From assembly GCA_020744425.1 (NCBI GenBank), contig JAGMUV010000008.1, forward strand, positions 2,046,001 through 2,110,000: DNA of 64,000 nt. Reading direction: 5' to 3'. A model generated the notes under the pieces. That model was not told the DNA's origin, searched no databases, and saw nothing but the letters and a program-made list of their open reading frames with translations. Positions 1-12,199 of this stretch are shown here, in pieces; position 1 is the first letter of the stretch, and every line of letters starts with the position of its first letter. Source of the stretch: Dactylonectria macrodidyma. Its lineage: Eukaryota > Ascomycota > Sordariomycetes > Hypocreales > Nectriaceae. Position numbers and translations under genes: made by a program.

Positions 1-2660
1 TCGCGATGGTTAAACCCCCCCTGTCAACGTGGTCCGAAAGCGGCACTAGAGAAAGAAGGGTCCTGGGCAGAGCTGGGGTTCACGTGGGGCCTCCAGATAC
101 AGCTCACAGCCGCCGATCTCGTCCAAAGAAATCCAAAGAAGTCGCCACTTCCAGACTGGGAGGCGGACGGTTTCGAAACCGGTTTTCTGGAACCCGTCGC
201 AGGTTTTGACTCTGAAACTTGGGCCCTTCGAGCCAAGCTTCGAGATAGGCTCTTCCCGTTGGTGTCTAGTTTGTTTCGTGAGAGAGGGACCGCCGCTGTC
301 GGGTTCCATTCTTTTGATTCTGCTGCGCCTGAAGCCTTTGAGGTCTGACGTCATTTCCAGCCCTGTGGCAACTAGCAGCCAGGGGAGGCTAAAACAAGCA
401 CCGTGAATCACTGATCATGCCTGTTAGGATGGAGTGAGTGAGGTACCTAATCCAAATTCATTCAGTAAATGGGATGCGCCGTGGCTGATCGTACCGACAT
501 TCCGCCAGCACTCATCTCGCCCCGCTGCCAATCATCGACTCATCAGGACATAATGGGCTTTTTTCGTGTTTGAGGTTCTGCAAGGCGCCGGCTGGTCCTG
601 AATGATTGGCTAAGCGCCCGTTTTACCTGCGGTGGGCGCGTACACACAAACCCGATGGAGCTTCCGAAGGCCCAGGACCACGTCCTCGCCAACCACTAGG
701 GTGGTACCTAAAATAGCGAAACGCCGTGTAACGGTTTTGCTAGGGCAGCTGGGCAACGAGGTCAGCCCGACCGCGAGTTTTCTGGCGTGTTCTTCGTACT
801 TTCGTTATGCCGCGAATTGCCTTGCATAGGTACTTCATAGTAGCACCAGGGATCGTATTGAGAGCTTGCGGGGTAAACCGAACGCCGAAACCTTCGTTGG
901 TGGAAGATGTCTATCGTGCAAACCACTCCATCGTCAGGCCGAGACAGGGGCAGAACGAGAACAAGGGCCGAGGAAGCCACGAACATTGAGGACGCGGCCG
1001 TTTACGTGTTGACCATGTTAGTATGCAGTCCCATGTATAGGCGCGAAGAAGGGAAGAAGCTAGACAGCGAGATGCACGCTGCTACAACAGCCGTGACTGA
1101 AGAATACACAAAGCCTACCTATAGCGATGGTAGATAATGAAGACGCATGTCTGCTCAATCCACCTAGGCGGGTTCAACGCTTCAATTATGAGCCTAACAA
1201 TGTCGAAGCGCACCGTTGCCCAAAGTTTTTAAACCATCTGACGAAAATTGCAGTTAAATACTGTTTGCCAGTCTCAACCTGCCGATCTCACGTAGGTACT
1301 TCACTCGTGTGCGTTCCTAGAGTAAGTTCGTTCTGGTTGTACCCTCACAATCACGCACTGAAATTTGGGAGCTTTGGGCTCTCCGATTCGGGCCTGAGTC
1401 CAAAAAGTTTGACTCACAGCAGCTTTATCTGATCATCCATTATGGACAGACATGGGCATACAACACGAGACTTTATGGCATTCCAGCCCTGCTTCAGAAT
1501 AGACGAATACACCTTCTCAATAGAATCCTGAGAGAAATGAGGAGAATCGCATCACTGCCGAACGTACGAGGGTGACATGCCTGAGCATTTGCTAAGGATC
1601 GAGTTGTGGATGAGAAGTTTGCGCTTGCAAGCCTTCGAAGTAGACGACGGATACCACGAATCGGTTGGTATCCCGAGGCATTACTTAGGTATGTTGGAGC
1701 TGCCACAAACTCGCAACTCGCTTTTAAAAAATACCTAAGAATCGAAGCACCATATTCGTACACTAGATGGCCAGAGCAGTTTGAGGTGTAAGGTTAAGTC
1801 GGCGGTGAATTTTCTGTCGCATCTTTGTCTATGCTGCGAATTCCTATTTTGATGAGAGGCCTAGCCGATCAAGAGTTAACAAAGTAGGGCAGAGCGGCGA
1901 AAGCTATCACTGAGTCACCCGCATTACTAGGACCAAGCGATAGTGGCAACTTCAATACCGTAGACAAGGCAGATTGCCTCCGCTCATTGCAGGTGACCAT
2001 TATATGTTGGGATTTATTGGTGATGTAACGCTACCGGCCACTCACCGCGGTTCACCCTTGTGGTGATCGACAAACCACCGTCTCTTTTAAGAGGAGAAAT
2101 ACGGTGGCTTGAGGTTTTTTTTTAATGCCCTCAATAGAGATAGGCCCAACCTGAGACGTGCTCAAAAGTGGTAGGTGTTGTATCCCCCGCTCTCACACAC
2201 AGCTAGGTGGCTGCGAAGCTCATGCAGCTAGTTTACGAGTATGGTTGGGATTGTGCGCGTATCATATCCGAATACGGGAGATATGTTGGAACGCTGTTGA
2301 AGCAAGACAGCTGATGTACGAAATATTTGCGAACATGACTAGAAGACCATGGCCGCAGTCATGCAGACTCGATCTTGCCCAGGAATTCCGTCTTAATCTC
2401 ACCTCAGAATTCAATCCTCATCTCATTGTGATTTTTCGGCTTCAATCCGGAAACCCAAGACATGTTGACTCAACGATAAGTTACATCGCGGGGTAGCACA
2501 CCTCCGTCTTCCCCGCCTAACTCAACAACAACCAACCTCTTCGTCATACATCTTCCATTCTACTCCATATCAGCATTTTGTGCCTCAAAATTCCGTTTTA
2601 CTTTTCACGAATTCAATTAGCCTGCGCATCTCTTCAAAGCCTTTCAAGTCCTCCCTCATA
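1..2660. other. Gene-free 5' flank
   Basis: All six reading frames hold only short open stretches (the longest is about 120 codons) with no recognisable motif and no consistent splice pattern. A run of T lies near 2117. The last 150 bases are rich in CT and CAA, as expected for the leader of the methyltransferase gene that starts at 2661. No transposase, reverse transcriptase or terminal repeats were seen. Confidence 0.6.
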
Positions 2661-3906
2661 ATGACGACCGTTGCCGCTTCAGCAAGCTCGCCAGATCAAA
2701 CAGATCTCGCCCAGCAATATGACACTCCACTGGGCGTCGCGCACTCGACGATGCAGGCTCTCAAAGATAGAATCAAACTTCACTACGATCTTGCCAGTGA
2801 CTACTACCTGAATCTGTGGTGTGTAACTGCTAAATGCATCACGCACCTTGCGTCTTCGCACTGAGCTGCGTCGTAAATGGATGTTCAATTGAGAATAGGC
2901 TGACTGACTGACTGACTGCGTTTCTGGGTCACTAGGGGCGAGCACATCCACCACGGCTACTGGCCGACCAAAGAGTCCGAGGCGACTCTAACCAAAGAAG
3001 AAGCCCAAATCAACCTCATCCAACTCCTCCTGGACATCTCACACTGCTCTCCGAACACTACCGTTCTCGATGTTGGTTGCGGCATCGGCGGTACGTCTCG
3101 CCATCTCGCTGCCAAGTACGGATGCACAGTCACAGGCGTCACCATCTCCTCCAAGCAAGTCGAGATTGCCAACCGGCTCACCAAGGCTGCTTCTGAAAGC
3201 GAGAGCAATGGTGTCACAGATCCAACGTCCGTCCAGCAACCCGGAACCCCAGATGCCGACGGTTTCACCAAGCTTGGCTCGGGCAAGGTTCGCTTCATCG
3301 AGCTGGACGCGGAGAAGATGGCCGACTTCTTCGACGGACAAGGTGGCACATTTGGCACCGTTTGGATTAGCGAGGCCTTATCCCACTTTCCCAACAAGTC
3401 CTTATTCTTCGAGAACGCATTCCGAGTCTTGCAGCCTGGTGGCAAACTAGTGTTGGCGGATTGGTTCAAGGCAGAGGACCTGGATGAGACAACTTTTGTC
3501 AACGACATCAGACCTATAGAAGGCAAGGACTTCAAGTACTCCAGACGCAATCTCAGGCTGACCAAAGTACAGATGGCATGCTTCTGCCTCCCCTTCTCAC
3601 CCAGCAGGGCTATGTAGATTTAGCTACACAAGCCGGCCTCCACTTGATCTCCGAACCCAAAGACATCAGCCAGGAAGTCCGCAAAACATGGTAATGCCTA
3701 TGTCCCATACACCCTTTGGCCCAATGCTTACAGAAGCCAGGGACATCACATGGTCACTCGTTCAGAGTCCCTCGCTGTGGGCTTTTGCATTTTCCCAAGG
3801 CCGCGACGGAATTGCCTTTTTGCAGTCGTTTCGGGCTATGAGACGAGGGTACTCCAACGGAAGCTTCCGGTATGCTGTGATGGCATTCAACAAAAGAGAC
3901 GCCTAG
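2661..3906 (+). CDS. SAM-dependent methyltransferase, tocopherol/sterol-methyltransferase-like
   Basis: Four exons join in phase: 2661-2818, 2936-3522, 3573-3690 and 3741-3906 (342 aa). The class I SAM-binding motif VLDVGCGIGGTSRHLA is intact and is followed by an acidic strand end (FIELDAEKM), SEALSHFPNK and the post-motif LQPGGKLVLADWF. The N-terminal block HYDLASDYYLNLWGEHIHHGYW is the substrate-side signature shared by gamma-tocopherol C-methyltransferases and Erg6-type sterol methyltransferases. The fold and SAM use are well supported, but the substrate is not. Absence of the long sterol-methyltransferase C-terminal domain argues against Erg6 itself. Intron 2 (3523-3572) begins with GC instead of GT; keeping it would break the conserved continuation into DGMLLPPLLTQQGY. 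Intron 1 contains a TGAC tandem repeat. The ATG at 2661 gives the natural N-terminus MTTVAASASS. Confidence 0.85.
2901..2918 (+). repeat. TGAC tandem repeat in intron
   Basis: Four copies of TGAC plus TG lie inside intron 1 of the methyltransferase gene, about 20 nt before its acceptor. It is a simple microsatellite that could vary in length between strains. Confidence 0.8.
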
Positions 3907-5128
3907 ATCGGTATTATTTTCTATGGTGTCTTCTTATTCACGTCAAAACTAGACGAAGAGTAATATAACAAACGACTTGTGGCAAACCTGGGAATTCCCT
4001 GCTGGTCCCACAGCTCCTCTTCACATTTCTCTCACACATCATTCATTCACTCAAGGCCTTCTATATAAAGGAACTGAACTCATCTTTCTCATTGCATCTC
4101 ACCCTTACCCACTCACCTACTCACCCGATCACCCATTCACCCAAATGTCCACCAGATCATCAAGATTGCCATGTGTGATTTGTTTATGGCACTTGCCGTC
4201 TGTGGCGATCAACCTTCACCCCCCAACTTCTGTGGAGAAGTGCACGTCTATATGACACGGAAGCTCACATGTGTGCACTCCCTGGGAGGATCTTGCCCAT
4301 TCACCACAATTCAAATCCCCAAGACATTAGTCCAGATTCCGTCTCTTGTCAGACGGCAATGCCCGAAATGTGACGCGAGGACCAGGGACGCCTAACATGC
4401 ATGACTGCAGACGGGCCATCCAAACAGCCAAGCTCCGCTCGCAAGCAAGCTCATATCCGAGTATCAGAACCTCTGGGTCTAGTCCTCGCGTGCCGACTAC
4501 AGCGACTCGAGTACATACCCAACTGCCCGCCTACCTGGCCAGTAGTATGTAGCCATGACACCAGGGCAGGAGAGAAACTAAATGCGAGATTCAGGAGCAT
4601 CAAGGTGTTGAAGGGATTGAGTATCAGGTTCAACCTAGCTTTGTTGATATATCAATAAACGACAGGACTTTATCATCCTTCTATATGACAAATGTGAAAC
4701 TTATCTCAGCCCATCCAAGACAAGAACGTGGATGGGAGTTAGCGCCGATGAACTACAGTCGCGCGACGATGTGCGACATGATATCAGATTTGAACGAGGT
4801 GCATTCTAGGGTAGCCTGCACTAAAATCACCAGAACCAACTCTTCTCGCGTAAGATCCAACGAAGCTTGTCCATTTGGCAAGCAATCCTTTGTCACGCAT
4901 GTAAAGGCGCATTCGAGTCCAGTTCCAGACAAGCCAAGAATGGAGCGTGTCCATTGCAGAGAGTAGTGCAAGATTCTATTCCATTCCAAGCCCAAACGGG
5001 TGGGAATAACCATAACATCATCGTCCAAAAAGTATCAGTGCCTTCCAACAAGTAAATTCCCCACAATACGACCGTAACGCCCGGATCATTCGCGATATGG
5101 AATGGATGACTGATCAAACACACACCAC
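3907..5128. other. Intergenic, convergent 3' ends
   Basis: This lies between the methyltransferase stop and the atg8 stop on the opposite strand. It should hold both 3' UTRs. An imperfect ACTCACCC repeat sits near 4096-4145. No gene-like open frame was seen. Confidence 0.6.
4096..4145 (+). repeat. Degenerate ACTCACCC repeat
   Basis: About six imperfect copies of a 6-8 nt unit (CTCACCC, ACTCACC, ATCACCC, TTCACCC) follow one another. The function is unknown; it is probably low-complexity intergenic DNA. Confidence 0.6.
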
Positions 5129-5727
5129 TCAAGCGGAACCGAAGGTGTTCTCGCCCGAGTAGGTGATGTAGAGGAAGCTGTTAAACCAGTTAGTAACAAG
5201 ACCCGAATCTCATCAAGGGTGGGGGCGGAAACATACCCATCCTCATCCTTGTGCTCCTCATAAATGCTGCTCATGAGAGCAGCAGTTGGGGGAAGGACCT
5301 CATCGACGAAGATGAAGATGGCCTTCTCGGGAGAGAGCTTAATTCGCTTACGGATGACGTAGACGAACTGACCTACAGTCAGGTCGGCGGGAACCAGGTA
5401 CTTTTTCTTGTCGATCGTGGCGATGTCGCTCTTCTCGACCTTTTCGCAGATGACCTATTCATATCCAGTCAGTACATAGCTCGGTTTGGTTGATGGTGGT
5501 GAGGATCAAGGCTGCAAGCGTGGGGAAGGGGGAGAGGCGGTCACCCCGCCAAGGTGCGTCGCCCTCGTTCCGTCGCCGCTCAAGGAATAGATGGAGAGGA
5601 GTATTGAGGGAATAGAAAGGAGATTGAAAATACTCACGGGAATGCGGTCCGCGTACTTCTGTCGAATGCGCTCGGCCTCAGCCTTTCGCTTCTCGAAGGG
5701 ATGCTCGTCCTTGAACTTGCTGCGCAT
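5129..5727 (-). CDS. atg8: Autophagy-related ubiquitin-like protein Atg8
   Basis: Three exons on the minus strand: 5638-5727, 5237-5454 and 5129-5177 (118 aa). The protein begins [20 protein letters not shown], the near-invariant Atg8 N-terminus, and continues through [20 protein letters not shown] and [20 protein letters not shown]. It ends [10 protein letters not shown]. Atg4 is known to cut after the Gly in this tail, exposing it for conjugation to phosphatidylethanolamine; here two residues (SA) follow it. The protein acts on autophagosome and vacuole membranes in phagophore expansion and cargo selection. The length matches fungal Atg8. Introns of 183 and 59 nt have standard GT-AG ends and keep phase. 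No residue expected for the hydrophobic LIR-binding pockets appears missing. Confidence 0.97.
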
Positions 5728-8149
5728 AGTGGCGGTGGGAGGTGTGATTACTGATAACAGCGATGGCGAGATGCGAGATCGGGATGCGATGGCTCGAGGG
5801 GAGTCTGTGGATGCTGTTCTGGTGATGTTTTTGGGAGAATAGTTTGCGGAATGGAGATGAAGGATGGAAAACGGATTAGGTTGCGAACGATGTGCGTCAG
5901 GAGTAGGAGAAAGGCTGGGAAAGTCAGAAGGTGCCACCCTGACGGCACAGATGAGCGGTCGGCGTGTGAGGCACTTGCCTAAGTACCAACAGCGGGCAGC
6001 CCGTAGCGGAGGCAGCGGAGGCGGGAGGCACTGTGAGCAGCAGGCAGACGAGGCAGTGACAGGGTGAAGCTGGCGCGGGGCTGCTGTACCAACCCGCATA
6101 TGTACTAGCGCATCCCAGTCCGATGAATCACAAGAGCTTCTTGGGGACCAGCTGCAGGCAAGCCAGGTGATTATGGCGGGGAAGTCGCAGCAAGTCAGGC
6201 GTCGCACTGTGTCATCCAAAGGGCCCGTGACCGTAGACAGCGTCAAACCAACAAGTCTGCCCTCGCCTTATGGCGACTAGAGGTCGGGTATGTAGGTGCC
6301 GTCCCATCGTTCAACTGGTACCTACATGACTGATGGGTAGCATCTGAGCTAGAACAGGTGGACAACAGGTACCAAAACGCCAAGGAGGGAGCTCCAAGCT
6401 CGTTCCTCTTGACCAAGTGAGTCAGTCAGGCATACTACGTCCAGAGGGGCAATCAGTCAGCAGGGTTGGCCGGGCGTGAGGTAACACAGACTGGCTTTGT
6501 AAACATTGGTGAACTCGGGAAGGTGCAGGAAATGCACTCTCTCTGTCTCTAGAAGCATCCACCGCAAAACATGCCTCCTTTGTAGCCCTCCTTGCTCGCT
6601 TTGACTTCTTGCGTGCTTGCTTGATTTGCTTGCATAGCACGCAAGGGTTATCGCACTTGCGCACCCACCTCAGAGGAAGGCAATGACGACGGTCTGTGGA
6701 AACCCTAGCCTACCTCTCTGGCAAGTGCCTCAGAGTCCCTGGCACTCCCCACAGTTTTATCACCTTGATACACTGTTCTCGCAACATTGTTAACCCGTGT
6801 TCCGAAGATCCGGTTCAATTACCGCATGAGTGCATGGAAGGTTGCATGGAACCTCTGCTGAACTTAAAGAGAAAACAAGCCTTAAAGATAGAATGGCATT
6901 GTATTAGGAGGAGATACTGGGGCTCATCGCTCTACTAGCCCCTAATATAGGAACAGGCGTCGACGTCCATTTTAGATAATTACAAGTTGTCGGAGGTACA
7001 TGTCCGAGCAAATTGTGGCGCAAAACCTGCCAGATGCCTCTCAGAGCTGGGGAACCTTGAGAATCGCTCTTGGCTCCCCACAATCTCGCTGGCATTTTGC
7101 ACAGCCAATGTGGCGCCGGCTATTCACCCTGCAGGCTCGCGCGAACAGGCGAGAAGTGCACCATCATCATGACATTTACTCCGCAATCTCAGTCTCCCAT
7201 TCCCGTGCGGCCCTTGCTCTGCCTTAGCCGTGTGAGATGAGCTTCCTCTCCGCCGAGACCTGCGATTACAGACCATTATCCGGCTATGCTTCGATCTACG
7301 AGCGTGCGGGATAATGCCACTGAGACGCCGGAAACTTGCGTCACCTTCCGAAGCTTCTCAAACGAATTCCAAACGGAAGCATACCCCCGGCGGCCTAGCG
7401 AGGAGCCGAGCGCTATGAGAAACGGGAAGGACGGGAAGGCGGGCAGCACAGTGCGCATCAAGATCGGTAAAGCTAGCGATCCTCGGTAACCAAGCGCCCT
7501 AGTCTGCCCGGGGCACGGAAAATGTCCTCATGACAACAGGACCTGGTGCTCGGGCGGCCCGATGCAGCCAATAGGAGGGCAGTTCTGCACAACACAGCGC
7601 GGTGAGTGGCTGGAAGGCGCCGTGTTGATTTTTCACCCGCACTGGGTTTGCCCTGCTTCGTCCAGCTCTGCACAGCTCATGACCGCACTTTTCTCAGTGC
7701 GAACCAGTGAGACGCAGTGGCGGCCAGCGGTCGCAGGTACGCTACGGGGTTGCATGCCCAAATAGACACTGGGCTCCTTAATAGTTAGCGGCCAGAACCG
7801 GGTTTGCTGGCGCACCGTCATCGTATTTTCAGTGGCATTGCAGGGACCTACGGACATCAAAGCTACCGCCCAGCACAGTACCTCTGGCTGGCGAAGCATT
7901 TTCTTCCTCCGTCGCCCGTGTCCTCCGCGTCGTTTCCTCCCTTGCTCACCTCCTCCTCCAAATATCCTCGACTTGTTCACTTGCTTTCAGTTGTTTTACT
8001 CGGCGGCTTGACCCAATTCAACGACGACTTACTCCGCCGTTCCTTTGCGTTGCGCTTCGACCTGCTAAGGGATGCTTCCCTTTCATCATTCCGCTTAAAC
8101 CTTCAACCCCCTACCAGTCTGTCACCGTCCGCCCAGCATCACCACCATC
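5728..8149. other. Divergent intergenic region, atg8 / KGD1
   Basis: The 2.4 kb separates the atg8 start (minus) from the KGD1 start (plus), so it should contain both promoters. A G-rich stretch lies at about 5995-6035 on the plus strand. CT-rich DNA (7900-8140) precedes the KGD1 ATG, as in many fungal leaders. Open frames here are short or poor in conserved features; none is convincing. Confidence 0.55.
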
Positions 8150-11100
8150 ATGTTGAGGAATTCCCTCTGTCGAGCCAGCTCTCAGCTGCTCCGCGGCGCC
8201 CGATGCTCCGCTACCTCGACATCCTCCTTCGTCTCGACCACATCGGCCAGGACTTCATCATGGAAGCTTGCGTCTGCTCGCCGCCCTCTGGCCGTCGCTG
8301 GCCGTCGCACATATGCCACCAGCGCGACCAACTCACCCCCCGATCCCAGCGATAACTTCCTCTCTGGAAGCACCGCCAACTACATCGACGAGATGTACAT
8401 GCAGTGGAAGCAGGACCCCGAGACTGTTCACGTCTCGTGGCAGGTCTACTTCCGAAACATGGAGAGCGGTGATATGCCCGTCTCCCAGGCCTTCCAGCCG
8501 CCCCCCAACCTGGTCCCCAACATGACCGGCGGCGTTCCTCGTCTCTCTGGTGGCCTTGCCCTGGAGGATGGCTCAGATGTCACCAACCATCTCAAAGTCC
8601 AACTTCTAGTCCGCGCCTACCAGGCCCGAGGTCACCACACCGCCAACATCGACCCCCTCGGCATCCGTAACACTAGCGACTCCACGGGCTTCCACAACGC
8701 CAGACCCAAGGAGCTCACTCTCGACTACTACCAATTCACTGAGAAGGATCTCGATACCGAGTACACCCTTGGCCCCGGCATTCTTCCCCGATTCAAGCGC
8801 GAGGGTCGCGAAAAGATGACCCTACGCGAGATTGTCGATACTTGCGAAAAGGTCTACTGCGGTTCCTTCGCCGTCGAGTTTATCCACATCCCCGACCGCG
8901 AGAAGTGCGACTGGCTCCGTGAGCGCCTTGAGGTGCCCCAGCCCTTCAAGTACTCCATTGACGAGAAGCGTCGCGTTCTTGACCGTCTCATCTGGAGCTC
9001 CAGTTTTGAGAACTTCCTCGCTACCAAGTACCCCAACGACAAGCGATTCGGCCTTGAGGGTTGCGAAACCCTTGTTCCCGGTATGAAAGCCCTCATTGAC
9101 CGCAGTGTCGACTATGGTGTCAAGGATATCGTCATTGGTATGCCCCATCGTGGCCGTCTCAATGTTCTGAGCAACGTCGTCCGAAAGCCCAACGAGTCCA
9201 TCTTCAGCGAGTTTGCCGGTACCGCTGGTGGTGAGGACGAGGGCTCTGGTGACGTCAAGTACCACTTGGGTATGAACTTTGAGCGTCCCACCCCCTCTGG
9301 CAAGCGTGTCCAGCTCTCCCTGGTAGCCAACCCGTCCCATCTCGAGGCTGAGGACCCCGTTGTCCTGGGCAAGACCCGCGCTATTCAGCACTACAACAAC
9401 GATGAGAAGACTCACCGCACCGCCATGGGCGTCCTGCTCCACGGTGATGCTGCTTTCGCCGGACAGGGCATTGTTTACGAGTGCCTCGGTTTCCACTCCC
9501 TCCCTGCCTTCTCCACCGGTGGTACTATCCACCTCGTCGTCAACAACCAGATCGGTTTCACCACCGACCCGCGTTTCTCTCGTTCCACTGCCTACTGCAC
9601 AGATATCGCCAAGGCCATCGATGCGCCCGTCTTCCACGTCAACGCCGACGATGTTGAGGCTGTCAACTTTGCCTGCCAATTGGCAGCTGACTGGCGCGCT
9701 GAGTTCCAGCACGATGTCGTCATTGACCTCAACTGCTACCGAAAGTATGGCCACAACGAGACTGACCAGCCCTCGTTCACCCAGCCCCTTATGTACAAGC
9801 GCATCAACTCCAAGGAGCCCCAAATCGACATTTACGTCAACAAGCTTATCCAAGAGGGTACTTTCACCAAGGAGGACGTTGAGGAGCACAAGCAGTGGGT
9901 CTGGGGAATGCTCGAAGAGAGCTTCACCAAGTCCAAGGACTACACCCCCACCTCCAAGGAGTGGACTACCTCGGCCTGGAACGGCTTCAAGTCTCCCAAG
10001 GAGTTGGCCACTGAGGTTCTGGACCAGAATGAGACTCGCGTGGACGGCAAGACTTTGGAGCACATTGGTGAGGTCATTGGAACGGCCCCCGAGGGTTTCC
10101 AGGTTCACCGCAACCTGAAGCGTATCCTCACCAACCGCTCCAAGTCGGTCCTTGACGGCAAGAACATTGATTTCCCTACTGCTGAGGCTCTGGCCTTTGG
10201 AACTCTCGTCACTGAGGGCTACCACGTCCGTGTCTCCGGCCAGGATGTTGAGCGTGGTACCTTCTCCCAACGTCACACCGTCTTCCACGACCAGGAGACT
10301 GAGGCCACATACACTCCTCTCCAGCACTTGAGCAAGGATCAGGGCAAGTTCGTCATCTCCAACTCGTCCCTCAGCGAGTTTGGTGTCCTCGGTTTCGAGT
10401 ACGGCTACTCTCTGTCTTCCCCCAATGCTCTCGTCATGTGGGAGGCCCAGTTTGGTGACTTTGCCAACAACGCTCAATGTATTATTGATCAGTTCATCGC
10501 CTCTGGCGAAGTGAAGTGGATGCAGCGAAGCGGTCTCGTCGTTTCCCTGCCCCATGGTTACGATGGACAGGGCCCTGAGCACTCCTCCGGCCGTCTGGAG
10601 CGCTACCTCCAGCTCAGCAACGAGGACCCCCGAGAGTTCCCCTCTGGCCAGAAGCTTGAGCGCCAACACCAGGACTGCAACATGCAGATTACCTACATGA
10701 CGACCCCTGCCAACCTGTTCCATGCTCTGCGCCGACAGATGCACCGACAGTTCCGAAAGCGTAAGTCAATCTTCATGTCCCATGTAGAAGTCACCCAGCT
10801 AACAATCCTCACAGCTCTTGTCAACTTCTTCTCCAAGGCTCTGCTCCGTCATCCTTTGTCTCGCTCCAACATTGAGGACTTTATTGGTCCCGATGCTGGC
10901 TTCAAGTGGATCATCCCCGATCCCGAACACGAGACCGGCGCTATCAAGGCCCCCGAGGAGATTGACCGCGTCATTCTCTGCTCTGGCCAAGTGTGGGCTG
11001 CCCTCCACAAGTACCGCGCCGAGAACAACATCGACAACGTCGCTGTCACTCGTCTTGAGCAGTTGAACCCCTTCCCCTGGCAACAACTCAAAGAGAACCT

Positions 11101-11359
11101 TGACCAGTACCCCAACGCCAAGACCATCGTCTGGGCCCAGGAGGAGCCTCTCAACGCCGGTGCCTGGAGCTTCACCCAGCCTCGTATTGAGACTTTGCTG
11201 AACCAGACTGAGCACCACGACCGCAAGCACGTCATGTACGCCGGCCGCAACCCCAGCGCGTCGGTGGCTACTGGTCTCAAGAATGTGCACACCAAGGAGG
11301 AGCAAGAACTTTTGGAGATGGCTTTCACTGTGAAGCAGGACAAGCTCAAGGGCGAGTAA
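8150..11359 (+). CDS. KGD1: 2-oxoglutarate dehydrogenase E1, mitochondrial
   Basis: Two exons, 8150-10760 and 10815-11359, encode 1051 aa, the usual length. The 54 nt intron leaves the frame open, but removing it restores [17 protein letters not shown]. The enzyme is the thiamine-diphosphate E1 of the 2-oxoglutarate dehydrogenase complex, decarboxylating 2-oxoglutarate and passing the succinyl group to the E2 lipoyl domain in the TCA cycle. The Arg/Ser-rich N-terminus ([19 protein letters not shown]) looks like a mitochondrial presequence. The E1 N-terminal motif ([19 protein letters not shown]) follows. [11 protein letters not shown] with His near residue 333 and [11 protein letters not shown] belong to the ThDP region, and [19 protein letters not shown] to the transketolase-like C-terminal half. 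Codon bias is strong, as for a highly expressed gene. Confidence 0.97.
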   Translation: MLRNSLCRASSQLLRGARCSATSTSSFVSTTSARTSSWKLASARRPLAVAGRRTYATSATNSPPDPSDNFLSGSTANYIDEMYMQWKQDPETVHVSWQVYFRNMESGDMPVSQAFQPPPNLVPNMTGGVPRLSGGLALEDGSDVTNHLKVQLLVRAYQARGHHTANIDPLGIRNTSDSTGFHNARPKELTLDYYQFTEKDLDTEYTLGPGILPRFKREGREKMTLREIVDTCEKVYCGSFAVEFIHIPDREKCDWLRERLEVPQPFKYSIDEKRRVLDRLIWSSSFENFLATKYPNDKRFGLEGCETLVPGMKALIDRSVDYGVKDIVIGMPHRGRLNVLSNVVRKPNESIFSEFAGTAGGEDEGSGDVKYHLGMNFERPTPSGKRVQLSLVANPSHLEAEDPVVLGKTRAIQHYNNDEKTHRTAMGVLLHGDAAFAGQGIVYECLGFHSLPAFSTGGTIHLVVNNQIGFTTDPRFSRSTAYCTDIAKAIDAPVFHVNADDVEAVNFACQLAADWRAEFQHDVVIDLNCYRKYGHNETDQPSFTQPLMYKRINSKEPQIDIYVNKLIQEGTFTKEDVEEHKQWVWGMLEESFTKSKDYTPTSKEWTTSAWNGFKSPKELATEVLDQNETRVDGKTLEHIGEVIGTAPEGFQVHRNLKRILTNRSKSVLDGKNIDFPTAEALAFGTLVTEGYHVRVSGQDVERGTFSQRHTVFHDQETEATYTPLQHLSKDQGKFVISNSSLSEFGVLGFEYGYSLSSPNALVMWEAQFGDFANNAQCIIDQFIASGEVKWMQRSGLVVSLPHGYDGQGPEHSSGRLERYLQLSNEDPREFPSGQKLERQHQDCNMQITYMTTPANLFHALRRQMHRQFRKRKSIFMSHVEVTQLTILTALVNFFSKALLRHPLSRSNIEDFIGPDAGFKWIIPDPEHETGAIKAPEEIDRVILCSGQVWAALHKYRAENNIDNVAVTRLEQLNPFPWQQLKENLDQYPNAKTIVWAQEEPLNAGAWSFTQPRIETLLNQTEHHDRKHVMYAGRNPSASVATGLKNVHTKEEQELLEMAFTVKQDKLKGE

Positions 11360-12199
11360 AAGGGAATTAAATGGAGATATTTAGAGCTGGATTCGGACGG
11401 AATGGTCTCATCATGGCATAAGCAGCAACAATTGTTTCGAGGGGGGCAATGAGCTTAGATAGTTGAGGGGGTTAGGACTCCTCATGTATAACTAACCTTG
11501 TATCATACCCTCATAAATGAAAGGATAATGTGCACACGGCTGTTCCAGTAGTGTCAGTGGAGCAATTTGAAAGCACAGCCATGTTTACCTACGTCTCTCT
11601 TCGGCTTCTATGTTAACACACCCAGAGCATGTCATGTGAAAATTCTGGCTAACCATGCAGTCTAACAAAGTCAGACGAAATGGGCAGGTGGTACAAGTAG
11701 ACAAAGGTAGGTAATGTGTGTTAATCACCTTTCAAAGATGGCCGATTGGGTGCACCTATTTCCGCGGAACAGGCGATGAGCAGACACGGCTAGGGTCCTG
11801 TTACAGACCAAAAGAAAAGAAAACCTGAGGAACGGCATGACATGTCGGAACAACCTAACTTAGTCCGGGGTACGTACATACTGAGAAACCAGCAAGTCGC
11901 CTCATGCTGCATCAGCCGATTTGTCCGAGGCCCCAACATCGCCCAGGCACGGACCGCCAACTCCGCCAGGGTCCAGAATCCCCAATCCCAAGTCCCGAGC
12001 GAGGAGAAAGCCAATTGAGGAACATTCGATTCTGACCATCACCGGCACTGACCGCTCCCCAACTGGTTGCGCAAAGTGGTCTCATGCGAGTCGCATAGCA
12101 CCACTTCTTGTGGCGATCCTAACAGCTTTCCTGTGCCTCTTTCGGCCTCTCTCGCCCGGTCCCGCCGTCCCCTCGCTCGTCGAGGATATTTAGGTGGCC
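11360..12199. other. Intergenic, KGD1 to HEM13
   Basis: This tandem intergenic region holds the KGD1 3' UTR and the HEM13 promoter. The last 80 bases before the ATG are CT-rich. No conserved open frame was seen. Confidence 0.6.

Noticed and set aside
1..2600. Degenerate transposon in the left flank
   Set aside because: No terminal repeats, no coding remnants of transposase or polymerase, and no strong AT shift of the kind left by repeat-induced point mutation could be seen by eye.
5990..6040. G-quadruplex upstream of atg8
   Set aside because: G runs are only two or three long and uneven. The tract is better described as GGAGGC-rich DNA without a defined structure.
8822..10744. 640-codon open frame antisense to KGD1
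   Set aside because: It is a shadow of strong codon bias in KGD1 (pyrimidine-ending codons keep the opposite frame open). It is rich in Val, Leu, Gly and Glu with no motif, and KGD1 itself is certain.
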